Part shown: positions 51,286 to 64,000 of the stretch, one piece after another
Numbering within the stretch: position 1 is the first letter of the stretch
Layout of the letters: each line of letters begins with the position of its first letter
DNA from: Hydractinia symbiolongicarpus
Taxonomy: Eukaryota; Cnidaria; Hydrozoa; Anthoathecata; Hydractiniidae
Assembly (NCBI RefSeq): GCF_029227915.1
Contig: NC_079888.1
Location: 992,001-1,056,000, forward strand
Reading direction: 5' to 3'
Length of the DNA: 64,000 bases
Position numbers and translations under genes: made by a program
Notes under the pieces: model-generated
Told to the model about the DNA's origin: nothing
The model's database searches: none
Seen by the model: the letters and a program-made list of their open reading frames with translations, nothing else

Positions 51286-54200
51286 CAATCATGTCAAATT
51301 AATAAGAATGTCATCCTTGGAGTCCAATTGTCTTATTTATCACATTTATGAAGTCACAGTCCAGAATCAGTTCAATTAAGTCCCACAGTGGATCGATTCA
51401 CCGTTAAAAGCGATACAACTTAGTAATAGCGGAAGAAATCGCTAAATACATGTTGGTACGAATATGTGACACAACCGTTGTAACCTAAACGGATTTACAC
51501 CGTTAAAAAGACAATGAAATGTAGTTTTTGATACTGTCTCTATTTCTTCAGCGTAAACTTACGGCTAGGATTGGTCCCACAGTAAAAAATGACTTATTAA
51601 TCTTAATTTTTAAATGAAGCGCTACCACAGCGCCCAGTGTAATTGCTGAGTCCCAGCAATCATGTCGAAATAAGAAGAAAGTCATTCCTTGGAGTCCAAT
51701 TGGCTCATTTATCACATTTATCAGGTCACAGTCCAGAATCAGTTGAACTAAGTCCCACAGTCAATCAGTTCACCGTTAAAAGCGATACAACTTAGTAATA
51801 TCGGAACAAAATCACTAAATACATTTTGGTACGAATATGTGACGCAACCGTTGTAACTCAAACGGATTGACACCGTTAGAAAGTCTATGAAATGTAGTTT
51901 TTGAAACTGTATCTATTTCTTCAGCGCCAACTAACGGCTAGGGTTGCTCCCACAGTTAAAAATGACTTATTTATCATAATTTTTAAATGAAGCGCTACCA
52001 CAGCGCCCAGTGTAACCGCTGAGTTCCAGCAATCATGTCAAATTAAGACCATTGTCATTCCTTTGAGACCAAGCGGCTCATTTATCACATCTAACAGGTC
52101 ACAGTCCAGAGTCAGTTCAATTAAGTCCCACAGTCAATCGTTTCACTTTTAGACGCGATACAACTTAGTAATAGCGGAAGAAATCGCTAAATACATGTTG
52201 GTACGGATATGTGACGCAACCGTTGTAACTCAAACGGATTGACACCGTTAGAAAGTCAATGAAATGTAGTTTTTGAAACTGTCTCTATTTCTTCAGTGCG
52301 AACTAACGGCTAGGATTGGTCCCACAGTAAAAAATGACTTATTTATCTTAATTTTTAAATAAAGCGCTACCACACCGCCAAGTGTAATCGCTGAGTTCCA
52401 GCAATCTTGTCAAATTAAGACGAATGTCATTCCTTGGAGTCCAATTGGCTCATTTATCACATTTATCAGGTCACAGTCCAGAATCAGTTCAACTAAGTCC
52501 CACAGTCAATCGGTTCACCGTTAATAGCGATACAACTTAGTAATATCGGAACAAAATCACTAAATACATGTTGGTACGAATATGTGACGCAACCGTTGTA
52601 ACTCAAACGGATTGACACCGTTAGAAAGTCAATGAAATGTAGTTTTTGAAACTGTATCTATTTCTTCAGCGCCAACTAACGGCTAGGGTTGCTCCCACAG
52701 TTAAAAATGACTTATTTATCATAATTTTTAAATGAAGCGCTACCACAGCGCCCAGTGTAACCGCTGAGTTCCAGCAATCATGTCAAATTAAGACCATTGT
52801 CATTCCTTTGAAACCAAGCGGCTCATTTATCACATCTAACAGGTCACAGTCCAGAGTCAGTTCAATTAAGTCCCACAGTCAATCGTTTCACTTTTAAAAG
52901 CGATACAACTTAGTAATAGATGAAGAAATCGCTAAATACATGTTGGTACGGATATGTGACGCAACCGTTGTAACTCAAACGGATTGACACCGTTAGAAAG
53001 TCAATGAAATGTAGTTTTTGAAACTGTCTCTATTTCTTCAGTGCGAACTAACGGCTAGGATTGGTCCCACAGTAAAAAATGACTTATTTATCTTAATTTT
53101 TAAATAAAGCGCTACCACACCGCCAAGTGTAATCCCTGAGTTCCAGCAATCACGTCAAATTAAGAAGAATGTCATTCCTTGGAGTCGAATTGGCTCATTT
53201 ATAACATTTATCAAGTCACAGTCCAGAATCAGTTCAACTAAGACCCACAGGCAATCGGTTCACCGTTAAAAGCGATACAACTTAGTAATATCGGAACAAA
53301 GGCACTAAATACATGTTGGTACGAATATGTGACACAACTGTTGTAACTCAAACGGATTGACACCCTTAAAAAGTCATTGAAATGTAGTTTTTGAAACTGT
53401 CTCTATTTTTTCAGCGCGAACTAACGGCTAGGATTGGTCCCACACTAAAAAATAAACTATTCATCTTAATTTTTAAATGAAGCGCTACCACAGGGCCCAG
53501 TGTAATCGCTGAGTTCTAGCAATCATGTCAAATTAAGAAGAATGTCATTCCTTGGAGTTCAATTGGCTCATTTATCGCATTTATCAATTCACAGTCCAGA
53601 ATCAGTTCAATTAAGTCCCACAGTGAATCGATTCACCGTTAAAAGGGATACAACTTAGTAATAGCGGAAGAAATCGCTAAATACATGTTGGTACGAATAT
53701 GTGACGCAACCGTTGTAACTCAAACGGATTGACACCGTTAGAAAGTCAATGAAATGTAGTTTTTGAAACTGTCTCTATTTCGTCAGTGCGAACTAACGGC
53801 TAGAATTGGTCCCACAGTAAAAAATGACTTATTTATCTTAATTTTTAAATAAAGCGCTTCCACACCGCCCAGTGTAATCGCTGAGTTCCAGCAATCATGT
53901 CAAATTAAGAAGAATGTCATTCCTTGGAGTCCAATTGGCTCATTTATCACATTTATCAAGTCACAGTCCAGAATCAGTTCAACTAAGTTCCACAGTAAAT
54001 CGGTTCACCGTTAAAAGCGATACAACTTAGTAATATCGGAACAAAATCTTTAAATACATGTTGGTACGAATATGTGACTCAACCGTTGTAACCTAAACGG
54101 ATTGACACCGTTAGAAGGTCAATGAAATATAGTTTTTGAAACTGTCTCTATTTCTTCAGCGCGATCTAACGGCTAGGATTGGTCCTACAGTAAAAAATGA

Positions 54201-54574
54201 ACTATTCATCTTAATTTTTAAATGAAGCGCTACCACAGGGCCCAGTGTAATCGCTGAGTTCCAGCAATCATGTCAAATTAAGAAGAATGTCATTCCTTGA
54301 AGTCCAATTGGCTCATTTATCACACTTATCAATTCAAAGTCCAGAATCAATTCAACTAAGTCCCACAGACAATCGATTCACCGTTAAAAGCGATACAACT
54401 TAGTAATGTCGGACAAAAAATCACTAAGTACATGTCGGTACGAATATGTGACGCAACCGTTGTACCTCAAACGGATTGACACCGTTAGAAAGTCAATGAA
54501 ATGTAGTTTTTTAAACAGTAACTATTTCTTCTGCGCCAACTAACGGCTAGGGTTGGTCCAACAGTTAAAAATGA

Positions 54575-57500
54575 CTTATTTATCTTAATGTTTAAATGAA
54601 ACGCTTCCACAGCGCCCAGTGTAACCGCTGAGTTCCAGCAATCATGTCAAATTAAGAAGATTGTCATTCCTTTGAGACCAAGTGGCTCATTTATCACATT
54701 TAACAGGTGACAGTCCAGAATCAGTTCAATTAAGTCCCACAGTTAATCGTTTCACTTTTAAAAGCGATACAACTTAGTAATAGCGGAACAAATCGCTAAA
54801 TACATGTTGGTACGAACATGTGACGCAACCGTTGTAACACAAACGGATTGACACCGTTACAAAGTCAATGAAATGTAGTTTTTGAAACTGTCTCTATTTC
54901 TTCAGTGCAAACTAACGGCTAGGATTGGTCCCACAGTAAAAATTTACTTATTTATCTTAATATTTATATAAAGGGCTACCACACCGCCCAGTGTAATCGC
55001 TGAGTTCCAGCAATTATGTCAAATTAAGAAGATTGTCATTCCTTTGAGACCAAGCGGCTCATTTATCACATTTATGAAGTCACAGTCCAGAATCAGTTCA
55101 ATTAAGTCCCACAGTGAATCGATTCACCGTTAAAAGCGATACAACTTAGTAATAGCGGAAGAAATCGCTAAATACATGTTGTTACGAATATGTGACACAA
55201 CCGTTGTAACCTAAACGGATTGACACCGTTAAAAAGACAATGAAATGTAGTTTTTGATACTGTCTCTGTTTCTTCAGCGTGAACTAACGGCTAGGATTGG
55301 TCCGACATTAAAAAATGACTTAGTAATCTTAATTTTCAAATGAAGCGCTACCACACCGCCCAGTGTAATCGCTGAGTTCCAGCAATCTTGTCAAATTAAG
55401 AAGAATGTCATTCCTTGGAGTCCAATTGGCTCATTTATCACATTTATCAGGTCACAGTCCAGAATCAGTTCAACTAAGTCCCACAGTCAATCGGTTCACC
55501 GTTAATAGCGATACAACTTAGTAATATCGGAACAAAATCACTAAATACATGTTGGTACGAATAAGTGACGCAACCGTTGTAACTCAAACGGATTGACACC
55601 GTTAGAAAGTCAATGAAATGTAGTTTTTGAAACTGTATCTATTTCTTCAGCGCCAACTAACGGCTAGGGTTGCTCCCACAGTTAAAAATGACTTATTTAT
55701 CATAATTTTTAAATGAAACGCTACCACAGCGCCCAGTGTAACCGCTGAGTTCCAGCAATCATGTCAAATTAAGACCATTGTCATTCCTTTGAAACCAAGC
55801 GGCTCATTTATCACATCTAACAGGTCACAGTCCAGAGTCAGTTCAATTAAGTCCCACAGTCAATCGTTTCACTTTTAAAAGCGATACAACTTAGTAATAG
55901 ATGAAGAAATCGCTAAATACATGTTGGTACGGATATGTGACGCAACCGTTGTAACTCAAACGGATTGACACCGTTAGAAAGTCAATGAAATGTAGTTTTT
56001 GAAACTGTCTCTATTTCTTCAGTGCGAACTAACGGCTAGGATTGGTCCCACAGTAAAAAATGACTTATTTATCTTAATTTTTAAATAAAGCGCTACCACA
56101 CCGCCAAGTGTAATCCCTGAGTTCCAGCAATCACGTCAAATTAAAAAGAATGTCATTCCTTGGAGTCGAATTGGCTCATTTATAACATTTATCAAGTCAC
56201 AGTCCAGAATCAGTTCAATTAAGTCCCACAGTGAATCGATTCACCGTTAAAAGGGATACAACTTAGTAATAGCGGAAGAAATCGCTAAATACATGTTGGT
56301 ACGAATATGTGACGCAACCGTTGTAACTCAAACGGATTGACACTGTTAGAAAGTCAATGAAATGTAGTTTTTGAAACTGTCTCTATTTCGTCAGTGCGAA
56401 CTAACGGCTAGAATTGGTCCCACAGTAAAAAATGACTTATTTATCTTAATTTTTAAATAAAGCACTTCCACACCGCCCAGTGTAATCGCTGAGTTCCAGC
56501 AATCATGTCAAATTAAGAAGAATGTCATTCCTTGGAGTCCAATTGGCTCATTTATCACATTTATCAAGTCACAGTCCAGAATCAGTTCAACTAAGTTCCA
56601 CAGTAAATCGGTTCACCGTTGAAAGCGATACAACTTAGTAATATCGGAACAAAATCGTTAAATACATGTTGGTACGAATATGTGACTCAACCGTTGTAAC
56701 CTAAACGGATTGACACCGTTAGAAGGTCAATGAAATATAGTTTTTGAAACTGTCTCTATTTCTTCAACGCGATCTAAAGGCTAGGATTGGTCCCACAGTA
56801 AAAAATGAACTATTCATCTTAATGTTTAAATGAAACGCTACCACAGCGCCCAGTATAACCGCTGAGTTCCAGCAATCATGTCAAATTAAGAAGATTGTCA
56901 TTCCTTTGAGACCAAGTGGCTCATTTATCACATTTAACAGGTGACAGTCCAGAATCAGTTCAATTAAGTCCCACAGTTAATCGTTTCACTTTTAAAAGCG
57001 ATACAACTTAGTAATAGCGGAACAAATCGCTAAATACATGTTGGTACGAACATGTGACGCAACCGTTGTAACTCAAACGGATTGACACCGTTACAAAGTC
57101 AATGAAATGTAGTTTTTGAAACTGTCTCTATTTCTTCAGCGCGAACTAACGGCTAGGATTGGTCCCACAGTAAAAAATTACTTATTTATCTTAATTTTTA
57201 AATAAAGCGCTACCACACCGCCCAGTGTAATCGCTGAGTTCCAGCAATCATGTCAAATTAAGAAGATTGTCATTCCTTTGAGACCAAGCGGCTCATTTAT
57301 CACATTTATGAAGTCACAGTCCAGAATCAGATCAATTAAGTCCCACAGTGAATCGATTCACCGTTAAAAGCGATAAAACTTAGTAATAGCGGAAGAAATC
57401 GCTAAATACATGTTGGTACGAATATGTGACACAACCGTTGTAACCTAAACGGATTGACACCGTTAAAAAGACAATGAAATGTAGTTTTTGATACTGTCTC

Positions 57501-58740
57501 TGTTTCTTCAGCGTGAACTAACGGCTAGGATTGGTCCGACAGTAAAAAATGACTTAGTAATCTTAATTTTCAAATGAAGCGCTACCACACCGCCCAGTGT
57601 AATCGCTGAGTTCCAGCAATCTTGTCAAATTAAGAAGAATGTCATTCCTTGGAGTCCAATTGGCTCATTTATCACATTTATCAGGTCACAGTCCAGAATC
57701 AGTTCAACTAAGTCCCACAGTCAATCGGTTCACCGTTAATAGCGATACAACTTAGTAATATCGGAACAAAATCACTAAATACATGTTGGTACGAATAAGT
57801 GACGCAACCGTTGTAACTCAAACGGATTGACACCGTTAGAAAGTCAATGAAATGTAGTTTTTGAAACTGTATCTATTTCTTCAGCGCCAACTAACGGCTA
57901 GGGTTGCTCCCACAGTTAAAAATGACTTATTTATCATAATTTTTAAATGAAACGCTACCACAGCGCCCAGTGTAACCGCTGAGTTCCAGCAATCATGTCA
58001 AATTAAGACCATTGTCATTCCTTTGAAACCAAGCGGCTCATTTATCACATCTAACAGGTCACAGTCCAGAGTCAGTTCAATTAAGTCCCACAGTCAATCG
58101 TTTCACTTTTAAAAGCGATACAACTTAGTAATAGATGAAGAAATCGCTAAATACATGTTGGTACGGATATGTGACGCAACCGTTGTAACTCAAACGGATT
58201 GACACCGTTAAAAAGTCAATGAAATGTAGTTTTTGAAACTGTCTCTATTTCTTCAGTGCGAACTAACGGCTAGGATTGGTCCCACAGTAAAAAATGACTT
58301 ATTTATCTTAATTTTTAAATAAAGCGCTACCACACCGCCAAGTGTAATCCCTGAGTTCCAGCAATCACGTCAAATTAAAAAGAATGTCATTCCTTGGAGT
58401 CGAATTGGCTCATTTATAACATTTATCAAGTCACAGTCCAGAATCAGTTCAATTAAGTCCCACAGTGAATCGATTCACCGTTAAAAGGGATACAACTTAG
58501 TAATAGCGGAAGAAATCGCTAAATACATGTTGGTACGAATATGTGACGCAACCGTTGTAACTCAAACGGATTGACACCGTTAGAAAGTCAATGAAATGTA
58601 GTTTTTGAAACTGTCTCTATTTCGTCAGTGCGAACTAACGGCTAGAATTGGTCCCACAGTAAAAAATGACTTATTTATCTTAATTTTTAAATAAAGCGCT
58701 TCCACACCGCCCAGTGTAATCGCTGAGTTCCAGCAATCAT
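54575..58740. repeat. 6-monomer tandem duplication (2234-bp period, ~1.9 copies)
   Basis: 54575-56505 matches about 56809-58740 at an offset of 2234 bp. Private markers include tgatactgtctctgtttc with gattggtccgaca (from 55248 and 57482), gaataagtgacgc (about 55558 and 57792), taatagatgaagaaatcg (55895 and 58129) and tttcgtcagtgcg (about 56386 and 58620). The second copy ends where caaattaagaccattg replaces caaattaagaagaatg at about 58750, and another taatagatgaag copy follows at 58873. An older partial copy of the same set lies at 52.6-53.6 kb, offset 2981 bp. Confidence 0.8.
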
Positions 58741-61178
58741 GTCAAATTAAGACCATTGTCATTCCTTTGAAACCAAGCGGCTCATTTATCACATCTAACA
58801 GGTCACAGTCCAGAGTCAGTTCAATTAAGTCCCACAGTCAATCGTTTCACTTTTAAAAGCCATACAACTTAGTAATAGATGAAGAAATCGCTAAATACAT
58901 GTTGGTACGGATATGTGACGCAACCGTTGTAACTCAAACGGATTGACACCGTTAGAAAGTCAATGAAATGTAGTTTTTGAAACTGTCTCTATTTCTTCAG
59001 TGCGAACTAACGGCTAGGATTGGTCCCACAGTAAAAAATGACTTATTTATCTTAATTTTTAAATACAGCGCTACCACACCGCCAAGTGTAATCCCTGAGT
59101 TCCAGCAATCACGTCAAATTAAAAAGAATGTCATTCCTTGGAGTCGAATTGGCTCATTTATCACATTTAACAGGTGACAGTCCAGAATCAGTTCAATTAA
59201 GTCCCACAGTTAATCGTTTCACTTTTAAAAGCGATACAACTTAGTAATAGCGGAACAAATCGCTAAATACATGTTGGTACGAACATGTGACGCAACCCTT
59301 GTAACTCAAACGGATTGACACCGTTACAAAGTCAATGAAATGTAGTTTTTGAAACTGTCTCTATTTCTTCAGTGCAAACTAACGGCTAGGATTGGTCCCA
59401 CAGTAAAAATTTGCTTATTTATCTTAATTTTTATATAAAGGGCTACCACACCGCCCAGTGTAATCGCTGAGTTCCAGCAATCATGTCAAATTAAGAAGAT
59501 TGTCATTTCTTTGAGACCAAGCGGCTCATTTATCATATTTAACAGGTCACAGTCCAGAATCAGTTCAATTAAGTCCCACAGTCAATCGTTTCACTTTTAA
59601 AAGCGATACAACTTAGTAATAGTGGGAGAAATCGCTAAATACATATTGGTACGAATATGTGACGCAACTGTTGTAACTCAAACGGATTGACACCCTTAGA
59701 AAGTCAATGAAATGTATTTTTTGAAACTGTCTCTATTTTTCAGTGCAAACTAACGGCTAGGATTGGTCCCACAGTAAAAAAATGACTTATTTATCTTAAT
59801 TTTTAAATAAAGCGCTTCCACACCGCCCAGTGTAATCGCTGAGTTCCAGCAAACATGTCAAATTAAGACCATTGTCATTCCTTTGAAACCAAGCGGCTCA
59901 TTTATCACATCTAACAGGTCACAGTCCAGAGTCAGTTCAATTAACTCCCACAGTGAATCGATTCACCGTTAAAAGCGATACAACTTAGTGATAGCGGAAG
60001 AAATCGCTAAATACATGTTGGTACGAATATGTGACGCAACCGTTGTAACTCAAACGGATTGACACCGTTAGAAAGTCAATGAAATGTAGTTTTTGAAACT
60101 GTTTCTATTTCTGCAGTGCGAACTAACGGCTAGAACTGGTCCCACAGTAAAAAAGGACTTATTTATCTTAATTTTTAAATAAAGCGCTTCCACACCGCCC
60201 AGTGTAATCGCTGAGTTCCAGCAATCATGACAAATTAAGAAAAATGTCATTCCTTGGAGTCCAATTGGCTCATTTATCACATTTATCAAGTCACAGTCCA
60301 GAATCAGTTCAACTAAGTTCCACAGTCAATCGGTTCACCGTTAAAAGCGATACAACTTAGTAATATCGGAACAAAATCTTTAAATACATGTTGGTATGAA
60401 TATGTGACACAACCGTTGTAACCTAAACGGATTGACACCGTTAGAAGATCAATGAAATATAGTTTTTGAAACTGTCTCTATTTCTTGAGCGTGATCTAAC
60501 GGCTAGGATTGGTCCCACAGTAAAAAATGAACTATTCATCTTAATTTTTAAATAAAGCGCTACCACAGGGCCCAGTGTAATCGCTGAGTTCCAGCAATCG
60601 TGTCAAATTAAGAAGAATGTCATTCCTTGGAGTGCAATTATCTCATTTATCACATTTATCAATTCACAGTCCAGAATCAATTCAACTAAGTCCCACAGTC
60701 AATCGATTCACCGTTAAAAGCGATACAACTTAGTAATGTCGGACAAAAAATCACTAAGTACATGTCGGTACGAATATGTGAGGCAACCGTTGTAACTCAA
60801 ACGTATTGACACCGTTAGAAAGTCAATGAAATGTAGTTTTTGAAACAGTAACTATTTCTTCTGCGCCAACTAACGGCTAGGGTTGGTCCAACAGTTAAAA
60901 ATGACTTATTTATCTTAATTTTTGAATGAAACGCTACCACAGTGCCCAGTGTAACCAGTGAGTTCCAGCAATCATGTCAAATTAAGAAGATTGTCATTCC
61001 TTTGAGACCAAGCGGCTCATGTATCACATTTAACAGGTCACAGTCCAGAATCAGTTCAATTAAGTCCCACAGTCAATCGTTTCACTTTTAAAAGCGATAC
61101 AACTTAGAAATAGCGGGAGAAATCGCTAAATACATATTGGTACGAATATGTGACGCAACTGTTGTAACTCAAACGGAT

Positions 61179-61923
61179 TGACGCCCTTAGAAAGTCAATG
61201 AAATGTAGTTTTTGAAACTGTCTCTATTTCTACAGTGCGAACTAACGGCTAGGATTGGTCCCACAGTAAAAAATGACTTATTTATCTTAATTTTTAAATA
61301 AAGCGCCACCACACCGCCCAGTGTAATCGCTGAGTTCCAGCAATCATGTCAAATTAAGAAGATTGTCATTCCTTTGAGACCAAGTGGCTCATTTATCACA
61401 TTTAACAGGTCACAGTCCAGAATCAGTTCAATTAAGTCCCACAGTCAATCGTTTCACTTTTAAAAGCGATACAACTTAGTAATAGCGGGAGAAATCGCTA
61501 AATACATATTGGTACGAATATGTGACGCAACTGTTGTAACTCAAACGGATTGACACCCTTAGAAAGTCAATGAAATGTAGTTTTTGAAACTGTCTCTATT
61601 TCTACAGTGCGAACTAACGGCTAGGATTGGTCCCACAGTAAAAAATGACTTATTTATCTTAATTTTTAAATAAAGCGCCACCACACCGCCCAGTGTAATC
61701 GCTGAGTTCCAGCAATCATGTCAAATTAAGAAGAATGTCATTCCTTGGAGTTCAATTGTCTCATTTATCACATTTATCAAGTCACAGTCCAGAATCAGTT
61801 CAACTAAGTTCCACAGTCAATCGTTTCACCGTTAAAAGCGAGACAACTTAGTAATATCGGAACAAAATCCTTAAATACATGTTGGTACGAATATGTGACG
61901 CAACCGTTGTAACTCAAACGGAT
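61179..61923. repeat. Adjacent near-identical monomer pair
   Basis: Monomers 61179-61550 and 61551-61923 share tctacagtgcgaactaacgg, aaataaagcgccaccac and surrounding bases almost without difference over their first ~180 bp. They diverge at gaagattgtc against gaagaatgtc. This is a one-monomer tandem duplication or conversion. Confidence 0.7.
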
Positions 61924-62296
61924 TGACACTGTTAGAAAGTCAATGAAATGTAGTTTTTGAAACTGTATCTATTTCTTCAGCGCAAACTAACGCCTAGGAT
62001 TGGTCCCACACTAAAAAATGAACTATTCATCTTAATTTTTAAATGAAGCACTACCACACCGCCCAGTGTAATCGCTGAGTTCCAGCAATCATGTCAATTT
62101 AAGAAGAATGTCATTCCTTGGAGTCCAATTGGCTCATTTATCACATTTATCACGTCACAGTCCAGAATCAGTTCAACTAAGTTCCACAGTCAATCGGTTC
62201 ACCGTTAAAAGCGATACAACTTAGTAATATCGGAACAAAATCCTTAAATACATGTTGGTACGAATATGTGACACAACCGTTGTAACCTAAACGGAT

Positions 62297-63789
62297 TGAC
62301 ATTGTTAGAAGGTCAATGAAATATAGTTTTTGAAACTGTCTCTATTTCTTCAGCGCGATCTAACGGCTAGGATTGGTCCCACAGTAAAAAATGAACTAAT
62401 CATCTTAATTTTTAAATGAAGCGCTACCACAGGGCCCAGTGTAATCGCTGAGTTCCAGCAATCATGTCAAGTTAAGAAGAATGTCATTCCTTGGAGTCGA
62501 ATTGGCTCATTTATCACATTTATCAATTCACTGTCCAGAATCAATTCAATTAATCCCACAGTCAATCGATTCACCGTTAAAAGCGATACAACTTAGTAAT
62601 GTCGGACAAAAAATCACTAAGTACATGTCGGTACGAATATGTGACATAACCGTTGTACCTCAAACGGATTGACACCGTTAGAAAGTCAATTAAATGTAGT
62701 TTTTGAAATAGTAACTATTTCTTCTGCGCCAACTAACGGCTAGGGTTGGTCCAACAGTTAAAAATGACTTATTTATCTTAATTTTTAAATGAAACGCTAC
62801 CACAGCGCCCAGTGTAACCGCTGAGTTCCAGCAATCATGTCAAATTAAGAAGATTGTCATTCCTTTGAGACCAAGCGGCTCATTTATCACATTTAACAGG
62901 TCACATTCCAGAATCAGCTCAATTAAGTCCCACAGTTAATCGTTTCACTTTTAAAAGCGATACAACTTAGCAATAGCGGAACAAATCGCTAAATACATGT
63001 TGGTACGAATATGTGACACAACCGTTGTAACCTAAACGGATTGACACTGTTAGAAGGTCAATGAAATATAGTTTTTGAAACTGTCTCTATTTCTTCAGCG
63101 CGATCTAACGGCTAGGATTGGTCCCACAGTAAAAAATGAACTAATCATCTTAATTTTTAAATGAAGCGCTACCACAGGGCCCAGTGTAATCGCTGAGTTC
63201 CAGCAATCATGTCAAATTAAGAAGAATGTCATTCCTTGGAGTCGAATTGGCTCATTTATCACATTTATCAATTCACTGTCCAGAATCAATTCAACTAAGT
63301 CCCACAGTCAATCGATTCACCGTTAAAAGCGATACAACTTAGTAATGTCGGACAAAAAATCACTAAGTACATGTCGGTACGAATATGTGACGCAACCGTT
63401 GTACCTCAAACGGATTGACACCGTTAGAAAGTCAATTAAATGTTGTTTTTGAAACAGTAACTATTTCTTCTGCGCCAACTAACGGCTAGGGTTGGTCCAA
63501 CAGTTAAAAATGACTTATTTATCTTAATTTTTAAATGAAACGCTAACACAGCGCCCAGTGTAACCGCTGAGTTCCAGCAATCATGTCAAATTAAGAAGAT
63601 TGTCATTCCTTTGAGTCCAAGCGGCTCATTTATCACATTTAACAGGTCACATTCCAGAATCAGCTCAACTAAGTCCCACAGTCAATCGATTCACCGTTAA
63701 AAGCGATACAACTTAGTAATGTCGGACAAAAAATCACTAAGTACATGTCGGTACGAATATTTGACGCAACCGTTGTAACTCAAACGGAT
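62297..63789. repeat. Two copies of a 2-monomer unit (745 bp)
   Basis: Dimers start at 62297 and 63042. The first monomer of each has gttagaaggtcaatgaaata, gcgatctaacgg and gaactaatcatcttaa; the second has gtcaattaaatgt, agtaactatttcttctgcgc and ggttggtccaacag. A related dimer precedes them at about 60425-61178. Dimer periodicity here contrasts with the 3- and 8-monomer periods in the core. Confidence 0.75.
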
Positions 63790-64000
63790 TGACACCGTTA
63801 CAAAGTCAATGAAATGTAGTTTTTGAAACTGTCTCTACTTCTTCAGTGCGAACTAACGGCTAGGATTGGTCCCACAGTAAAAAATTACTTATTTATCTTA
63901 ATTTTTCAAAAAAGCGCTACCACACCGCCCAGTGTAATCGCTGAGTTCCAGCAATCATGTCAAATTAAGAAGATTGTCATTCCTTTGAGACCAAGTGGCT

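Larger units (their letters stand above)
39800..64000. repeat. Satellite array, right part (same ~373-bp monomer, ~65 copies)
   Basis: The same satellite resumes at 39800 in the same orientation and in exactly the phase in which it stopped at 38759 (cacattt on the left joins atcaggtcac on the right). It continues to the window edge. Apart from the duplicated block at 41458-45105, monomers here belong mainly to two subfamilies that are rare in the central core. One has caccgcc[ca]agtgtaat with caaattaagaag. The other is the C type, with ctgtatctattt, gccaactaacggctaggg and gaccaagcggctc. Copies differ from each other more than in the core. No gene is visible. Confidence 0.98.
45106..64000. repeat. 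Right satellite domain: C-type and caccgcc-type monomers
   Basis: About 51 monomers. C-type copies (ctgtatctattt, gccaactaacggctaggg, cacatctaacagg) occur near 48.2, 49.3, 50.8, 51.9, 52.6, 55.6 and 57.8 kb. They alternate with copies carrying cagtgcgaactaacgg and caccgccaagtgtaat, and with others carrying gacttagtaatcttaattttc. Copies with aaacagtaactatttc recur near 45.2, 46.3, 46.7, 54.5, 60.8, 62.7 and 63.4 kb. The M4, M5 and M7 monomers of the core are absent. Identity between neighbours is lower than in the core, except inside the nested duplications. A 5-bp deletion (caccgtgcgatac) sits at about 48802. Confidence 0.85.

Noticed and set aside
1-64000. CRISPR array or other prokaryotic repeat system
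   Set aside because: The unit is 373 bp with no short-repeat/unique-spacer pattern, and a LINE fragment is present. This is a eukaryotic satellite.

Overview
This window is almost entirely one tandemly repeated satellite DNA. A monomer of about 373 bp (for example 16751-17123) repeats head-to-tail, always in the same orientation, from base 1 to base 64000. It accounts for roughly 169 monomers and is cut by both window edges. The only other sequence is a single 1,040-bp insertion at 38760-39799. The insertion is a 5'-truncated, dead copy of a non-LTR (LINE-type) retrotransposon on the minus strand, carrying the C-terminal part of a reverse transcriptase. I see no functional protein gene, rRNA, tRNA, operon or CRISPR array. 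The pattern (megasatellite, higher-order repeats, a LINE fragment with an A/T-rich tail) points to a nuclear chromosome of a eukaryote, most likely an invertebrate animal. The retrotransposon's C-terminal protein style resembles elements I associate with cnidarians and other aquatic invertebrates, but the species cannot be fixed from this sequence.

Layout. 1-3938: satellite with mixed subfamilies. 3939-10040: satellite with an 1118-bp (3-monomer) tandem duplication. 10041-15262: an 8-monomer higher-order repeat of 2984 bp. 15263-33704: the most homogenised core, dominated by one recurring monomer pair (here called M4 then M5) with a varying third partner, including a clean 3-monomer, 1118-bp higher-order array at 25860-29958. 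33705-37352: first copy of a 3,648-bp segmental duplication. 37353-38759: diverged satellite. 38760-39799: retrotransposon fragment. 39800-41457: diverged satellite. 41458-45105: second copy of the segmental duplication. 45106-64000: an older-looking mixture of two other subfamilies with nested 7-, 6- and 2-monomer duplications.

Short open frames recur at a fixed position in some monomers (83 codons on +, 70 on -). They are a by-product of the repeat: they open and close with single subfamily substitutions, and I do not call them genes. The biology visible here is array turnover: unequal exchange in register, gene-conversion-like chimeric monomers, local homogenisation and one retrotransposon hit. 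Possible function (centromeric, heterochromatic or transcribed satellite RNA) cannot be decided from sequence alone.

Monomer labels used below are my own: M1 (attaatgttac variant with gcagtacc), M2 (ctagcgcctagg with gccttattt), M3 (attgacttattaatcttac), M4 (ttatatgaagc with ccgggaatc, and acatagtaat in the 3' half), M5 (ggataggattgttccc, gagtttcggcaatcacg), M6 (ggattggtctc with cagagtccag), M7 (M2-like with aaataaaccgc), and C (ctgtatctattt with gccaactaacggctaggg).
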